From assembly GCA_029245955.1 (NCBI GenBank), contig JAQWOH010000062.1:29021-93020 (forward strand): a DNA stretch of 64,000 nucleotides, given 5' to 3'. Below are positions 25,603 through 35,499 of the stretch, piece after piece. The stretch comes from Fuerstiella sp. (GTDB lineage Bacteria > Planctomycetota > Planctomycetia > Planctomycetales > Planctomycetaceae). The notes beneath the pieces are model-generated. The model was not told the origin of the DNA. It searched no databases and worked only from the letters and a program-made list of their open reading frames with translations. Each line of letters opens with the position of its first letter. Position 1 is the first letter of the stretch. The position numbers were made by a program, and so were the translations under genes.

Positions 25603-28437
25603 TCAGCTGACGTCTTTCAGGGCAGACATCGGCAGGTCATCGTCGTCGTGATCCATTGCAGCCTCGTGTCCGTCCTCCGGAGGTATCGAAACGCCAACGT
25701 CAGGAAAATGTCTGCAGGTTGCTTGCTGAATCAGGCGGCCAAGTAGTCCCCCGAGAAGTGCCGGCAGGAAGATGACGTCTGCCACGAGAGCTGCGAAGAT
25801 CAGAGCTGCCATGATCCAGCCAAAGCGACTGACGAGCAGCAGATCGGCGGGGAGCAGTGCCAGCATTCCCAGTCCGACGGCGGCGCTGGTCTGCCACATG
25901 GCCGGGCCGCAGTGTTCCAGCGCTTTGCCAACAGCGCGATCCACCGGCATGCCGCGTCGAACCAGTTCCTGAAACCAGGTCAACAGGTGAAGTGTGCCGT
26001 CGACTGCGATGCCAAGGGCTACAGACGCCGTAATCATCGTGCCGATGTCGACCTTAAGACGCATCCAGGAAAGTAGTCCAAACACCAGGACAACCGGCAT
26101 CAGGTTGGGCAGCATCGTAAACACACCAGCCATGGGACTGCGCAGAACAATCATCATCACGACAGCGATGACGATAAAGGCCATTCCGAAACTGCGAATC
26201 AGACTTTCCAGAACGGCCTGCTGCGTTCGCAGAAAAACGGGAATCAGGCCGGTTACCACGTGTCCGGTGTACGGGCTTCCTACGCTTGCCAGGTGGTTTG
26301 AGGCAATCGCGTCGATCTCCTGAGTTAAGACCTCCAGGTCCACACTGGACAATGCGGACGTCTGGGCCGTCACGCGCCAGACTTCGTCGCCCTGTCGGTT
26401 TAGCAATTCGTCCCCGTCTTCGAGCCAGTCGGTGGAATAGTCCGGCAGCGCCAGCAACGATGAGATTTCATCATTGTCGCTTCCCTTGGCCTTTATTCGG
26501 CGGTGGATTTTCCCCTCAAGCGCACTTTGAGTGCGTTTGAGCCGAAACCTTTGCCCCATGGACATGTCCCTGGTATCCGCTTCTCGCAGATCCAGAAACG
26601 AGGCCAGCGACAGGACGCCGCTGATTTCAGGGTGTTTCCGAACATCGCTCTGCAACGCCATGACCAGACGAGCCCGCTCAATGAACGGCATCGTCTGCCT
26701 GGCCATTTCATCAAATTTGACGATCGTATCGATCGAAATCACGCCGGATAGTTTGTCCTCCAGAAAAACATAGTCCTGGACTAACTGTGAATCCGAGGGG
26801 AAATACCGAATGACTTTGGTTTCTGTGTCGAAGTACTGCAGGCCCCAGCCGGCCCCCAGAGTGGCGGCGACACAGGTGGCGGATACCAGGTGGCGGTGGT
26901 GCGCTATCCATAGTCCGAACCGATTCCAGTGTCCGGTCTCTAGTTCATGCGTGGGCGGCGGAGATTTGGGCCAGTACAGCATCAATGACGGCAACACGTA
27001 CAGCACGATGACAAAGGAAATGATGCAGCCGATCGCCGAATAAATGCCAAAGTCGCGAACCGGGACAAGATTGCTGGCCAGTAGTGATGCGAGTCCGATG
27101 GCGGTGGTTCCGCTGGCCAGGGCGCAGGGCAGCCATGCGGTTTCTGCGGCGCGGAATACGGACCGACCGGGATCAGAATCTCCAGAATGTTTCCAGTAGT
27201 TGGCAAGGTGAATGGCAGCGGATGTGGTGAGCACAATTAACAGGGTCGGCATCACGATCAGCACCATATTCATGCTGGTACCGGTCAGTGGAACGACCGC
27301 GACGGCAATGATGACCGTGAGGAACGAAACCGCCTGCACAAGAGTCGCCAGTCGAAAACTTCGCAACATGACGAAGGACAACAGAATGCTGACGAACGCC
27401 GAAAGTGCGATAGGCGAGCTTTTAGGCAGATTCCATGCGGGCTGATTGCGATTCCATGCAGCATCCGCGACCGCCTGATTCAATGCCACGTTGACAACCG
27501 GCTGTCCGCCAAGTCGTACCGTTTCTGCGGGAACGCCTATCGATTCCACAGCACTTCTGACAGCCGCAACAGCCGCTTTCTTGTCTGCAACACCCGCCTC
27601 CGAAAGCGACACAGAAAGGGCCGCCAGCGACCCCGGCGTGATGAAGCACTCTTCAATGCATGATTTTCCTGCTGTCTGCGATCCGGAACCTGGAGCTTCC
27701 ATGGACATCAGAGCGGTGCTGAATTCGCCCAGTTGGCCGGTTTCCGAATGCATGCCCGGCCACGACAACTGCAGGTCGTACAGCGGCTGGTTCTGCACAT
27801 ACGCGGTCAGTTCCTCATGCAGTCGCCAGGCACCCGTGTCTTCGAGAGAGATGCCTTCGGATGACGGCAGCGTCAATTCCGCACGCCCGATGACCGGTTG
27901 TAAACCGAACTGATCATTCGCCAGCCGCAGGATTTCCTTTTCCAAATATTCGCCGCGACTGCGTCCGGCGTCCGTAAATCGAATTCTCAGCGGGCCACGC
28001 CCGGATAAAACGCCGTCAATCCGATCCAGCGCCTCTTCGAACGGGATGTCCTTGGACAGCATCCGAATCAGTGCGTCAGCCGGCAGGCGGACTTCACTAA
28101 CATACGGCGAACCGCCTTCAAAGGCATCGCCCGCAACGGGCATGCCCTCAAGACGTTCTTTCAGCAATTTGAGTCGCGGATCTGTCAGGGACGCATCGTC
28201 CCATGCGACCAGAATACGATCTTTGGAGGGGAACAGCCCTTCGTACCACGCAAGAATGCGGGCCTGGGGGTCGTTCTTTGGCAGCCAGCCGGCGACGTCG
28301 TTGTGCAGCCTGAGTCCGTGCAGTGACCGGACCATCACAGGCAGCAGAAATACAATGAACGCCACAATCCACAAAGAAACGCCGTGTCCCCAGCGGTCTC
28401 TTCTTTGCAGAAATGGCATCTTCCCTGATTCTGTCAC
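25603..28437 (-). CDS. MMPL-type RND transporter
   Basis: Inner-membrane, proton-driven exporter of 944 residues in two halves. Helix 1 is near the N terminus (WIVAFIVFLLPVMV), followed by a large periplasmic domain. A block of helices (about 345-500) contains LIVMPTLLIVLTTSAAIHLANYW, with the conserved polar residues of the MMPL core, and ALASGTTAIGLASLL. The second half repeats this with IAVVMMIVLR, GTMITASVALGIAVDGTLHLLTWF and VADVIFLPALLGGLLG. Members move lipids, hopanoids or siderophores; the substrate here is unknown. The frame opens with GTG at 28437; ATG at 28419 (MPFLQRRD) is an equal candidate. The TolC-like gene on the same strand could be its outer-membrane partner. Confidence 0.9.
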   Translation of the reverse strand: MTESGKMPFLQRRDRWGHGVSLWIVAFIVFLLPVMVRSLHGLRLHNDVAGWLPKNDPQARILAWYEGLFPSKDRILVAWDDASLTDPRLKLLKERLEGMPVAGDAFEGGSPYVSEVRLPADALIRMLSKDIPFEEALDRIDGVLSGRGPLRIRFTDAGRSRGEYLEKEILRLANDQFGLQPVIGRAELTLPSSEGISLEDTGAWRLHEELTAYVQNQPLYDLQLSWPGMHSETGQLGEFSTALMSMEAPGSGSQTAGKSCIEECFITPGSLAALSVSLSEAGVADKKAAVAAVRSAVESIGVPAETVRLGGQPVVNVALNQAVADAAWNRNQPAWNLPKSSPIALSAFVSILLSFVMLRSFRLATLVQAVSFLTVIIAVAVVPLTGTSMNMVLIVMPTLLIVLTTSAAIHLANYWKHSGDSDPGRSVFRAAETAWLPCALASGTTAIGLASLLASNLVPVRDFGIYSAIGCIISFVIVLYVLPSLMLYWPKSPPPTHELETGHWNRFGLWIAHHRHLVSATCVAATLGAGWGLQYFDTETKVIRYFPSDSQLVQDYVFLEDKLSGVISIDTIVKFDEMARQTMPFIERARLVMALQSDVRKHPEISGVLSLASFLDLREADTRDMSMGQRFRLKRTQSALEGKIHRRIKAKGSDNDEISSLLALPDYSTDWLEDGDELLNRQGDEVWRVTAQTSALSSVDLEVLTQEIDAIASNHLASVGSPYTGHVVTGLIPVFLRTQQAVLESLIRSFGMAFIVIAVVMMIVLRSPMAGVFTMLPNLMPVVLVFGLLSWMRLKVDIGTMITASVALGIAVDGTLHLLTWFQELVRRGMPVDRAVGKALEHCGPAMWQTSAAVGLGMLALLPADLLLVSRFGWIMAALIFAALVADVIFLPALLGGLLGRLIQQATCRHFPDVGVSIPPEDGHEAAMDHDDDDLPMSALKDVS

Positions 28438-28901
28438 GAAGTCTTGCTGCCTTGAATAACTGTTAAACCTGCTCTTCAGCGAATTCTGGGCGAATCGTAG
28501 CCGGTTGGCAATGCGAGGTCATCAAAACGATTGCCTGGATATTGAGTTTCGTACACTTCGAAAAGGAAGAGAGACAGTCACGGGAACCTGACGGGTAAAC
28601 CCGTTTACATAGTTCAGGGGTTTCTGGCGGAATTGTGGGCATCGTCTAAGTCGCGTTTTCGCTGAACAATGCCGCCAAAAGCCGATTTGTCGAGCATTCC
28701 GGAGCACTGCAACAGAAATGCAAACTGCGGGGAAACCCTGTTGAATCTGCATGTATTCCCAACAGCACAGCTTGTGTGGTCACATATCGCCGGTCGACTT
28801 TGTGCGGCCAGTACCGTTACAATCAATCAGCAAACACAATCGAGCCGTCCCTTTGCTGCTGCCGAAGCTACAAAGACCGGTTCCCGAATCAGGCCTTCAG
28901 C
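28438..28901. other. Divergent promoter region with a small nested hairpin
   Basis: This spacer of 464 bases lies between the MMPL gene (minus) and a membrane protein gene (plus). A short stem ACGGG-TAAA-CCCGT near 28590 is flanked by an imperfect AACCTGA/TTCAGGGGTT pair, giving a nested stem-loop. No supported gene. Confidence 0.45.
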
Positions 28902-29825
28902 ATGTCATCTGTGCATACCAATCTTGCCCTTGCTGATCAGCGTCAGACGGTGGACGAATTGGCTGCCGGCGATCGGACGGTTGAAAAGGCCATTAACCAG
29001 CGCCCTGATGACGAATCTGATGTTGCGGATGTCAGCCCTCGTTTGGGCGTTCTTACGGGCACGACGGCTTTCGGCTACTATCTTTCCGTCTTGCTGCATG
29101 CTGTGGCATATATTCTGGGGGCAATCGTTTTTCTGTTCTTCGGCCCGGACCTGTTTGACGACGATGTCTCGATGGTGATCCGAGCCAGTCTGGATGACGT
29201 GACTGTGCAGGATGCGAACCCCCTGCTGGAGATTGTCCCGGATCTCAGCCTGGGCACTGCGGATGGCGAGTCCAACATTGAGCGGATCTCAAGCAATCTG
29301 AAAGCCGTCGAAAACGGACTGATCGACACGGCAGTCACCGATATGCTTCCTTCCATGCTGAGTTCGAAGGACGACAACGACGACTCCGGCGGTAGTGGTT
29401 TCCTGTTTAAGCTGCCGGAATCCGGACTGGCAGTTACGAAGGGCAGTTTTACGGCATGGACCGAACCTGAGGTGCCCGAAGTCGACAGGCCGTATCTGAT
29501 CATCATCGAAGTACGTTTGCCGAAAGGTGTAAAGGGTTACCGCATCAATGACCTGAGCGGCACGGTGCGAGGTACTGACGGCTATGCCCAGTCGATTCCC
29601 TTTGACGCCAGTCAGAAAAATTCTTCGTTCTATACTGACGAAAATGTAAAGCACCGCATTCAGACTGGTAGCGAATCCATTAAAGTCAGGGCGAACAGGA
29701 TCCAGATGGGCATCCAGGTGCCCGGAGCTCGGAAACTTGTGCGGGACACCATCCAGATTCGTTCCCGACGGCTTCGTGAGAAACAGCAGCTGGAGTTAGT
29801 TTTCGGCGGTAACTCAGGGCGGTAG
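28902..29825 (+). CDS. Single-pass membrane protein, unknown function
   Basis: The protein of 307 residues has a polar N-terminal region of about 55 residues rich in Asp/Arg, one membrane helix (YYLSVLLHAVAYILGAIVFLFF, about 60-81), and a C-terminal soluble region of about 220 residues with strand-rich sequence (RPYLIIIEVRLPKGVKGY, ELVFGGNSGR at the end). The second half has alternating Thr/Ser/Val and Arg pairs and no Cys. I do not recognise the family. ATG at 28902 follows AGG and starts the compositional pattern; the frame is open upstream to 28776 without support. It is convergent with the sulfatase gene. Confidence 0.7.
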   Translation: MSSVHTNLALADQRQTVDELAAGDRTVEKAINQRPDDESDVADVSPRLGVLTGTTAFGYYLSVLLHAVAYILGAIVFLFFGPDLFDDDVSMVIRASLDDVTVQDANPLLEIVPDLSLGTADGESNIERISSNLKAVENGLIDTAVTDMLPSMLSSKDDNDDSGGSGFLFKLPESGLAVTKGSFTAWTEPEVPEVDRPYLIIIEVRLPKGVKGYRINDLSGTVRGTDGYAQSIPFDASQKNSSFYTDENVKHRIQTGSESIKVRANRIQMGIQVPGARKLVRDTIQIRSRRLREKQQLELVFGGNSGR

Positions 29826-29880
29826 CGGCCCCTCAGATCCATCTCTGACTGACGGTTTGTCGTCGTTGTTATCTTAACGG

Positions 29881-31230
29881 TCAGTCCGCCGGACGTTGCC
29901 ACGGCACCTGACCGCCTTTTTGCAGCTGTAGTCTTATCGCAGTGTTCAGGCGGTTGACCATGCCCTTGTTCGTCCCGGCAAGATTATCCTGTTCCTGCGG
30001 GTCAGCCTGCAGATTATAGAGTTCCAGTGGTTCCCAGGGTGAGTTGTGCAGCAGCTTCCATGGAAATTCAATCACGGCTTCAATCGTCTTGCCTCCGTAT
30101 CGCAGACCGCCTTCGCGGCGGCAGAAGAACATCTGTGGTCTAAGCGGCTCCTGCTTTGTGCCGCTCAGAACGGGCAGGAAACTGCGACCTTCAATCGGAT
30201 GTTTGATCGTGATCCGTGCCGCATCAAACAGTGTGGGCAGAATGTCCATCGACATCCCGGTAAACGTGGTTTGTGTATCCGGGGCGATTTTTCCAGGCCA
30301 GACAACGGCCGTAGGTACCTTCAGGCCGCCTTCGTAGACACTCTGTTTTCCGTCTCGCAGCGGCCCGTTGTCAGCCCCGACGCTCAGTTGACCTCCGTTA
30401 TCGGATGTAAAGACAACAATCGTATTTTCTGATTGACCGTTCCGGTTCAGAGCGGACAGGACTCTGCCGATTCCGTCGTCCATGTGTTCAATCAATGCCA
30501 CCAGTTTCGCCCGCTTCGGGGTGATACCCGATTCTCTCATCAGAACCTTCTGTTCCCAGTCCTTTGGCGGCTGAATCGGCGTGTGCGGCGCGTTGTAGGC
30601 CAGATACAGCAGGAACGGTTCTTCTTTTCCCTTTCGGCTTCTCAGATAGTCGACGGACCACCTGGTGAACAGGTCAGTCGCATGACCTTTCGGATCGATT
30701 TCGTGCCCGTCGTGATACATGTAATTGTTCCCGTGGCGACGATGGTTGTAATAGTCGTCCATCATGTCGCCCAGGAATCCGTGCAGATGATCGAAGCCAC
30801 GCTCGATTGGTGTATTCGGAGAATCCAGGCCGAGATGCCATTTGCCCACAATCGCTGTGTGATAGCCGCTTTCCCGGGCGATCCCGGGAAGTAAAGTCAC
30901 CTTCGGGCTTAGGTACCCCCAGCTATTCGCCGGATGGGTGCGAATGACACCGGGAACACCGACCTGCTCCTGATACCGGCCACTCAGGAGAGCGGCGCGA
31001 GTCGGCGAACAGACCGGACAGTTGGCGTAAAAGTTGGTAAACTCCATGCCCTGATCAAACAGTCTGTCAAGGTTGGGAGTGCGCATGTCCTTCGCACCGC
31101 GACAGGCCAGGTCTCCGTAGCCCAGATCGTCGGCCAGAATTACCAGCATGTTGGGACGGTCTGGTTCCGTGGCAGGCAGAAGACTCTGAAGACCAGGAAG
31201 CAGCAGGAAAGCATAAAGAAGTGGTCGCAC
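29881..31230 (-). CDS. Exported sulfatase (arylsulfatase A-like, formylglycine type)
   Basis: Hydrolyses a sulfate ester, probably on an algal or animal polysaccharide. The catalytic Cys is in CSPTRAALLSGRY, the C-x-P-x-R motif modified to formylglycine. Other blocks are NMLVILADDLGYGDL (metal Asp pair), KWHLGLDSPNTPIERGFDHLHGF, YNAPHTPIQPP and VFTSDNGG. The length of 449 residues is normal. The start GTG at 31230 follows GGAG by 7 bases and begins a signal peptide (RPLLYAFLLLPGLQSLLPA); an ATG at 31293 would add an unlikely charged extension. Its 5' end nearly touches the divergent glycosylase gene. Confidence 0.92.
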   Translation of the reverse strand: MRPLLYAFLLLPGLQSLLPATEPDRPNMLVILADDLGYGDLACRGAKDMRTPNLDRLFDQGMEFTNFYANCPVCSPTRAALLSGRYQEQVGVPGVIRTHPANSWGYLSPKVTLLPGIARESGYHTAIVGKWHLGLDSPNTPIERGFDHLHGFLGDMMDDYYNHRRHGNNYMYHDGHEIDPKGHATDLFTRWSVDYLRSRKGKEEPFLLYLAYNAPHTPIQPPKDWEQKVLMRESGITPKRAKLVALIEHMDDGIGRVLSALNRNGQSENTIVVFTSDNGGQLSVGADNGPLRDGKQSVYEGGLKVPTAVVWPGKIAPDTQTTFTGMSMDILPTLFDAARITIKHPIEGRSFLPVLSGTKQEPLRPQMFFCRREGGLRYGGKTIEAVIEFPWKLLHNSPWEPLELYNLQADPQEQDNLAGTNKGMVNRLNTAIRLQLQKGGQVPWQRPAD

Positions 31231-31919
31231 AATCTGGCTCCGATGCCGTTGTAAGTGTTCGCAGTGCCGTAAGGATAGTCGGAAACGATTCATCTCGAAA
31301 CCATCAACCGCACGCTGCGGCCATCCGACACCTGCGCCGCCGTGATTCCACCATGGCCGATGTTATTCGCCACGTCGGAGCCTGTCAGTTGACGCGACGT
31401 GGGGGACGATTTGATGTGCTGGCTCGTTCAATTCTGTCCCAGCAGATTTCCGTACAGGCGGCGCGAACGATTCGTCGTCGTCTGCAGGGATTGCTTCCCG
31501 GCAGGCGGATTTCTGCGGCCGGCATCGATCGGTTGTCGGATGCGGACCTGCAGTCCGTCGGGATATCTCAGCAAAAACGAGGATATCTTCGCGATTTGAC
31601 CGGGCATGTCGTGGCTGGTACGGTCAACTTTCGTCGTTTAGCTCGAAGTTCGGACGAAGCCGTCATCACAGAGCTGACGACGGTCAGAGGAGTTGGTCGC
31701 TGGACGGCTCAGATGTTTCTGCTTTCCGGCCTTGGACGACCTGACATCTTCGCCCCGGACGATCTGGGATTGAAAAATGCAATTAAATCGCTGTATGGCC
31801 TCAGCGGCCGACCGACGACTGAGCAGCTGGAAGAAATCGCGGAATGCTGGGCGCCGTACCGCAGTGTGGCGTCATGGTACTTGTGGCGGTCTCTGGACAT
31901 GCCTCTGAACGCTGACTGA
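31221..31919 (+). CDS. DNA-3-methyladenine glycosylase II-like (AlkA/HhH-GPD superfamily)
   Basis: Base-excision repair enzyme that removes alkylated bases from DNA. The family core is clear: FDVLARSILSQQISVQAARTI, then the HhH hairpin (LTTVRGVGRWTAQMFLLSGLG) with the catalytic Asp in DIFAPDDLGLKNAI, and WAPYRSVASWYLWRSLD at the end. The frame's only initiator is GTG at 31221. That leaves an N-terminal stretch of about 33 residues without family match before AIRHLRRRD, so the true start may be further in or non-standard. It overlaps the divergent sulfatase start by 10 bases. Confidence 0.88.
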   Translation: MVAQSGSDAVVSVRSAVRIVGNDSSRNHQPHAAAIRHLRRRDSTMADVIRHVGACQLTRRGGRFDVLARSILSQQISVQAARTIRRRLQGLLPGRRISAAGIDRLSDADLQSVGISQQKRGYLRDLTGHVVAGTVNFRRLARSSDEAVITELTTVRGVGRWTAQMFLLSGLGRPDIFAPDDLGLKNAIKSLYGLSGRPTTEQLEEIAECWAPYRSVASWYLWRSLDMPLNAD

Positions 31920-32006
31920 CAGCGGCCGGTGGTCTGATCGTACCGCAGTAGATATTTGTGATTGTTATCACTCTCAGGCGGACGATCTGAGTTAACCGAA
32001 CAGTCG

Positions 32007-33500
32007 TCAGTTCGCTGGTGCCGGGATGTAGTTCAGCGTGTAGTACGCGTCTGAGTGCAGCAACGGCAGGCCATCCACCGAACGGACGGCCGAGGACGAC
32101 AGTTGATGCACATGGCCGCGCTGCAGGCCGTCAATGCGAAGACGCACCGACATGCCGTCCGCCGCGACGTCAGCTGATGTGATCGTGGGAGTCGTGTGGT
32201 CTACTTCCGGACTGCCATACGACGCCTGAAAGATGTATGTGTACGTCTGCAGGGTGTACGACTTCACGTCGCCAGCCGTAACTGAATCGACAGGTTGTGT
32301 GAAAGTGACTTCGAAGCCATCCGACTTTGCCCGCATTTCGTGGATTTCAAAGGGAGTTGTCCCTGTCCAGACCAATCGTTCCAGAGCAAACGGTTTCGTG
32401 CCGCGTGAGCCCCAGCCTCTGTTGGTTCCTCCCACGAACATTGATCCGTCCTCAGTCAGACGCACTGACAGTGTGCCGGAGCCGAAACCTTCGCGAAACG
32501 GAAAGCAGGCTCCCTGATAGTGACCGTCGATTTTTTCCAGAAAGCATCTCATCACGGTGCTGAAGGTCTGATCGCCGACAAACATTTGTTTCTGAAACGG
32601 ACCGAAACGCCCTGCGGTGATGTCACAGGCCACTCCACTGGCAGATTGCCCCATTTTCTTGTACGGAAACAGAATCACTGGCGGCTCGTATTCCGGAATC
32701 CGATCTGCCTCCGTCATCATGCGGCTGCCACTGACGGGTTCTGCCGGACGTTTGCCAAGTGCTTCCACTGCGGCGGGCTGGTCGAACCACCTGAAGCCGC
32801 CCGGATGCCCCTGAAACGATGACGGCCGCAGCCATTTCAGACTGCATGTACCGTTCCACGGTCCCTGGTTGTCTGTATAAAATACGTCCTTCACTGAGTT
32901 GAAACCAATGCCCCCCGGCGAACGAATTCCGCTGCACGTGGGAACCGACTTACCATCACGATTGATACGCAGACACCAGCCCCGATATCTGGAATTGCTG
33001 TTGAAGGAGCCGGTCAGGCACAGAACAGCCCACATATTACCATCGTCGTCAAATGGTGAGCCGAAAGCGTATTCGTGGTAATCCCCGTTGATGCCCCAGT
33101 CGTCATTGAATGTTTCGAATTCGTCAGCAACACCGTTTTTGTCTGAGTCTCTGAGCCGGGTGACTTCACACCGCTGGGTGGCATAGAGCCAGCCGTCGTC
33201 CCATGACAGCCCCAGCACTTCATGCAGACCGGACGCGTATCGTTCGAACTGGATGCCGGACGGATCATCGCTCCATGCATTATGCACTGTATAGATGTCT
33301 CCCCGGCGTGTTCCCACGGCCAGCGTCCCATTCGGCATGACCTCGATCGCACCGACTTCAAGATTCATCGCTTTGGGAATCTCAAATCGAAGCAGTTTGT
33401 AGTAATCGTCCTCTGTAGGCGAAACCGAATCCTGTGCGAAGACGGAAGAAGCACAGACAGAAAAACACACTGCGATCAGAAGACGTGAAGAAGCGGGCAT
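32007..33500 (-). CDS. Secreted beta-propeller protein (PQQ-dehydrogenase/sorbosone-dehydrogenase-like)
   Basis: The protein of 497 residues has a signal peptide (MPASSRLLIAVCFSVCASSVFAQ) and AGGTG before the ATG at 33500. Propeller-type strands follow (NLEVGAIEVMPNGTLAVGTRRGDIYTV, EVLGLSWDDGWLYATQRCEVTRLRDSDKNGVAD, SPFDDDGNMWAVLCLTGSF, GPFQKQMFVGDQTFSTVMR, GTLSVRLTEDGSMFVGGTNRGWG). The last 120 residues form an immunoglobulin-like beta domain. This family often sits next to DUF1080 proteins, as here. No haem motif or catalytic residues are seen; the substrate is unknown. It may bind rather than oxidise sugars. Confidence 0.75.
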   Translation of the reverse strand: MPASSRLLIAVCFSVCASSVFAQDSVSPTEDDYYKLLRFEIPKAMNLEVGAIEVMPNGTLAVGTRRGDIYTVHNAWSDDPSGIQFERYASGLHEVLGLSWDDGWLYATQRCEVTRLRDSDKNGVADEFETFNDDWGINGDYHEYAFGSPFDDDGNMWAVLCLTGSFNSNSRYRGWCLRINRDGKSVPTCSGIRSPGGIGFNSVKDVFYTDNQGPWNGTCSLKWLRPSSFQGHPGGFRWFDQPAAVEALGKRPAEPVSGSRMMTEADRIPEYEPPVILFPYKKMGQSASGVACDITAGRFGPFQKQMFVGDQTFSTVMRCFLEKIDGHYQGACFPFREGFGSGTLSVRLTEDGSMFVGGTNRGWGSRGTKPFALERLVWTGTTPFEIHEMRAKSDGFEVTFTQPVDSVTAGDVKSYTLQTYTYIFQASYGSPEVDHTTPTITSADVAADGMSVRLRIDGLQRGHVHQLSSSAVRSVDGLPLLHSDAYYTLNYIPAPAN

Positions 33501-33551
33501 GAAAAGCTGCACCTGGTTGAAAACTGGCACTCCTGGAGAACGGCTGATAAA

Positions 33552-34550
33552 TCAGTCTTCGATCGGCATGAGCCAGATGTTGCGAAAGCGAATAGGGTTA
33601 CCATGGTTCTGCAGATAGATGGGACCGTCCTCCGGACCTTCTTTGACCGGCGCCGCCCGAGTGCCTCTGGGCAGGTCCAGTTTGTCATGCACCACGACAC
33701 CGTTGTGCTTTACCGTCATCCACGCATTTTTTTTCTTCTGACCGTCGTCAGCAAACTTTGCGGCATGGTACTCGATGTCGTAGGTCTGCCATGAAAGTGG
33801 CGGAAAACACATGTTCACAGCCGGGTCAGCGATTTCGTATACGCCGCCGCATTCGTTGTTTTTGCCCTCCAGACCGAACGAATCCAGGATCTGTACTTCG
33901 TACCGCCCCTGCTGATAGCAACCACTGTTGGCTCGTCCCTGCCCCCGGGCGTGTGGCATGAAGGACAGCATGAATTCGATGTGCAGGTTGTAACTTCCGA
34001 ACCTCTGTTTACTGGTGACGCCCTCCATCAGTAACTTGTCCTCTGACATACGGCCCCCCTGGAAGTGCTCCGCCGTTGTGCCGTCGAACAGAACAACGGC
34101 TCCTGCAGATGGTGTTTTGCCGACGGTCGGGCTTTCGCGCCGCACCTTGGGGAATTCAGCAACCTTGACGTTGTCGCCGCTGTACAGTGTCAGATTACCG
34201 TCCTTGATTTCCGCCCTGCCATCACTGTCCACATTGTCCGCTTTCAGGATGCAGATATCATCCTGCATGTGTCCTGAACCAGGAATCCGCTTTTCGGCCG
34301 TGCCATCCCAGCCGTCACCCGGCAGTCCACCAATGTATCCAACACTCCGGAACTTTCCGTTACCCTGGGCGATCACCTGAATGCCGATCTTGGTCGAATT
34401 GCCGTCTCCATCAACCGTCCCGGAATACTCACCCTGAACATCAAAGTCGGGCCCGGATTCATCCACTGTCAGGAACGCCGCTCTCTTATCCTGTGCTGTC
34501 GACAAACAGGGCAACCCCAGAGCCAGCAGACCACACATGATATGTTTCAT
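33552..34550 (-). CDS. DUF1080 (3-keto-disaccharide hydrolase-like) secreted protein
   Basis: The protein of 332 residues has a signal peptide (MKHIMCGLLALGLPCLSTAQ) and an AAGAAGG site upstream. The C-terminal half is a concanavalin-like DUF1080 domain: VVLFDGTTAEHFQGGR, FGSYNLHIEFMLSFMPHARGQGRANSGCYQQGRYEVQILDSFG and GPIYLQNHGNPIRFRNIWLMPI. The first 150 residues (YSGTVDGDGNSTKIGIQVIAQGNGKFR) are a separate strand-rich part. Some DUF1080 proteins cleave 3-keto-glycosides; others bind carbohydrate. The gene is 51 bases upstream of the propeller gene at 32007-33500 on the same strand, and the two may form one transcript for sugar handling. Confidence 0.88.
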   Translation of the reverse strand: MKHIMCGLLALGLPCLSTAQDKRAAFLTVDESGPDFDVQGEYSGTVDGDGNSTKIGIQVIAQGNGKFRSVGYIGGLPGDGWDGTAEKRIPGSGHMQDDICILKADNVDSDGRAEIKDGNLTLYSGDNVKVAEFPKVRRESPTVGKTPSAGAVVLFDGTTAEHFQGGRMSEDKLLMEGVTSKQRFGSYNLHIEFMLSFMPHARGQGRANSGCYQQGRYEVQILDSFGLEGKNNECGGVYEIADPAVNMCFPPLSWQTYDIEYHAAKFADDGQKKKNAWMTVKHNGVVVHDKLDLPRGTRAAPVKEGPEDGPIYLQNHGNPIRFRNIWLMPIED

Positions 34551-34653
34551 TGGAAATTGCCTTCTTGCGCGTTGAACACGCGGGGTAAGGAGAGCAGTGG
34601 CTGATGCGCCCGCATCGCACGGCTTTTACTGAACTGCTGATCACACTTCAGCT

Positions 34654-35499
34654 TTATGCTTCCCAGCGACTCTTCATGAAGTTGAAGCCGTCTTCAGCAA
34701 GCTTAAGTTCGGTGTCGAACATTTTCCGCCAGATGCGAGTCGCTGCCGCGAGGTCCGGCAATGCAAGTCCGAAGGCTTCAATCATCAGGTAGCCGTCGCT
34801 GTAACCAACTTCTTTCAGTGCAGCGAACGACTCATCCCAGTTGACACCGCCCTGTCCCGGCGTTGATCGATCATTTTCGGATATGTGAACGTGTACCATC
34901 TGGTCTGCACATGTTTTCACAGCATCTGTGATTGATTTTTCTTCAATGTTGGCATGGAACGTGTCATACATTGTCTTTAAGTGAGAATGTCCGACCTCCC
35001 GGCAGAACCGACCAGCGTCCGCGGCACAGTTCAGGAAGTAACATTCAAAGCGATTCAGATATTCAACGACCAGCGTAACATTGTTCGCTTTGCCATAATC
35101 CGCTGCTTGCTCCAGCGTTTCCTTGCCCCAATTCCATTCGTCGTCGGTGCGACCTGCCCCGGTGAATTCGCCAAGTGCCGAATGAATGGGGCCACACAAG
35201 TGTGTGGCGCCCGCCAGTGCACACATGTCAATTGCCTGTTTTAAATGGTTCAGGCCGGCTTCGCGGACTGCCGCATTCGGATCAATGGGATTGGCGTCCG
35301 GGGTACAGACTGTCACTGCGGTGGCACCAAGTTCCAGCTCAGTCAGCTTGCTCCCCAGTTTCTTGAAGTTTTCACTGTCCAGATTGAACATTGGCAATTC
35401 GACGCCATCGAACCCAATTGCTTTAAGCTGCTCGATCACAGGAAAATGTTCCTCAGTAATCTCAGAATTCCACAGCAGCAGGTTCATTCCATATTTCAC
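34654..35499 (-). CDS. Sugar phosphate isomerase/epimerase (AP endonuclease 2 TIM-barrel family)
   Basis: This is a TIM-barrel enzyme of 281 residues. Barrel strands and metal-ligand regions are seen in KAIGFDGVELPMFN, THLCGPIHSALGEF, NNVTLVVEYLNRFECYFLN (ligand Glu), HLKTMYDTFHANIEE (Asp and His), MVHVHISENDRSTPGQGGVNWD and GYLMIEAFG. The residues fit metal-dependent sugar epimerases such as the tagatose 3-epimerase/hydroxypyruvate isomerase group; the exact sugar is unknown. GTG at 35499 is chosen because GGAG lies 9 bases before it and MNLLLWNSEITEEH follows two codons later; a longer frame to 35583 has no ribosome site. Confidence 0.88.
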   Translation of the reverse strand: MKYGMNLLLWNSEITEEHFPVIEQLKAIGFDGVELPMFNLDSENFKKLGSKLTELELGATAVTVCTPDANPIDPNAAVREAGLNHLKQAIDMCALAGATHLCGPIHSALGEFTGAGRTDDEWNWGKETLEQAADYGKANNVTLVVEYLNRFECYFLNCAADAGRFCREVGHSHLKTMYDTFHANIEEKSITDAVKTCADQMVHVHISENDRSTPGQGGVNWDESFAALKEVGYSDGYLMIEAFGLALPDLAAATRIWRKMFDTELKLAEDGFNFMKSRWEA

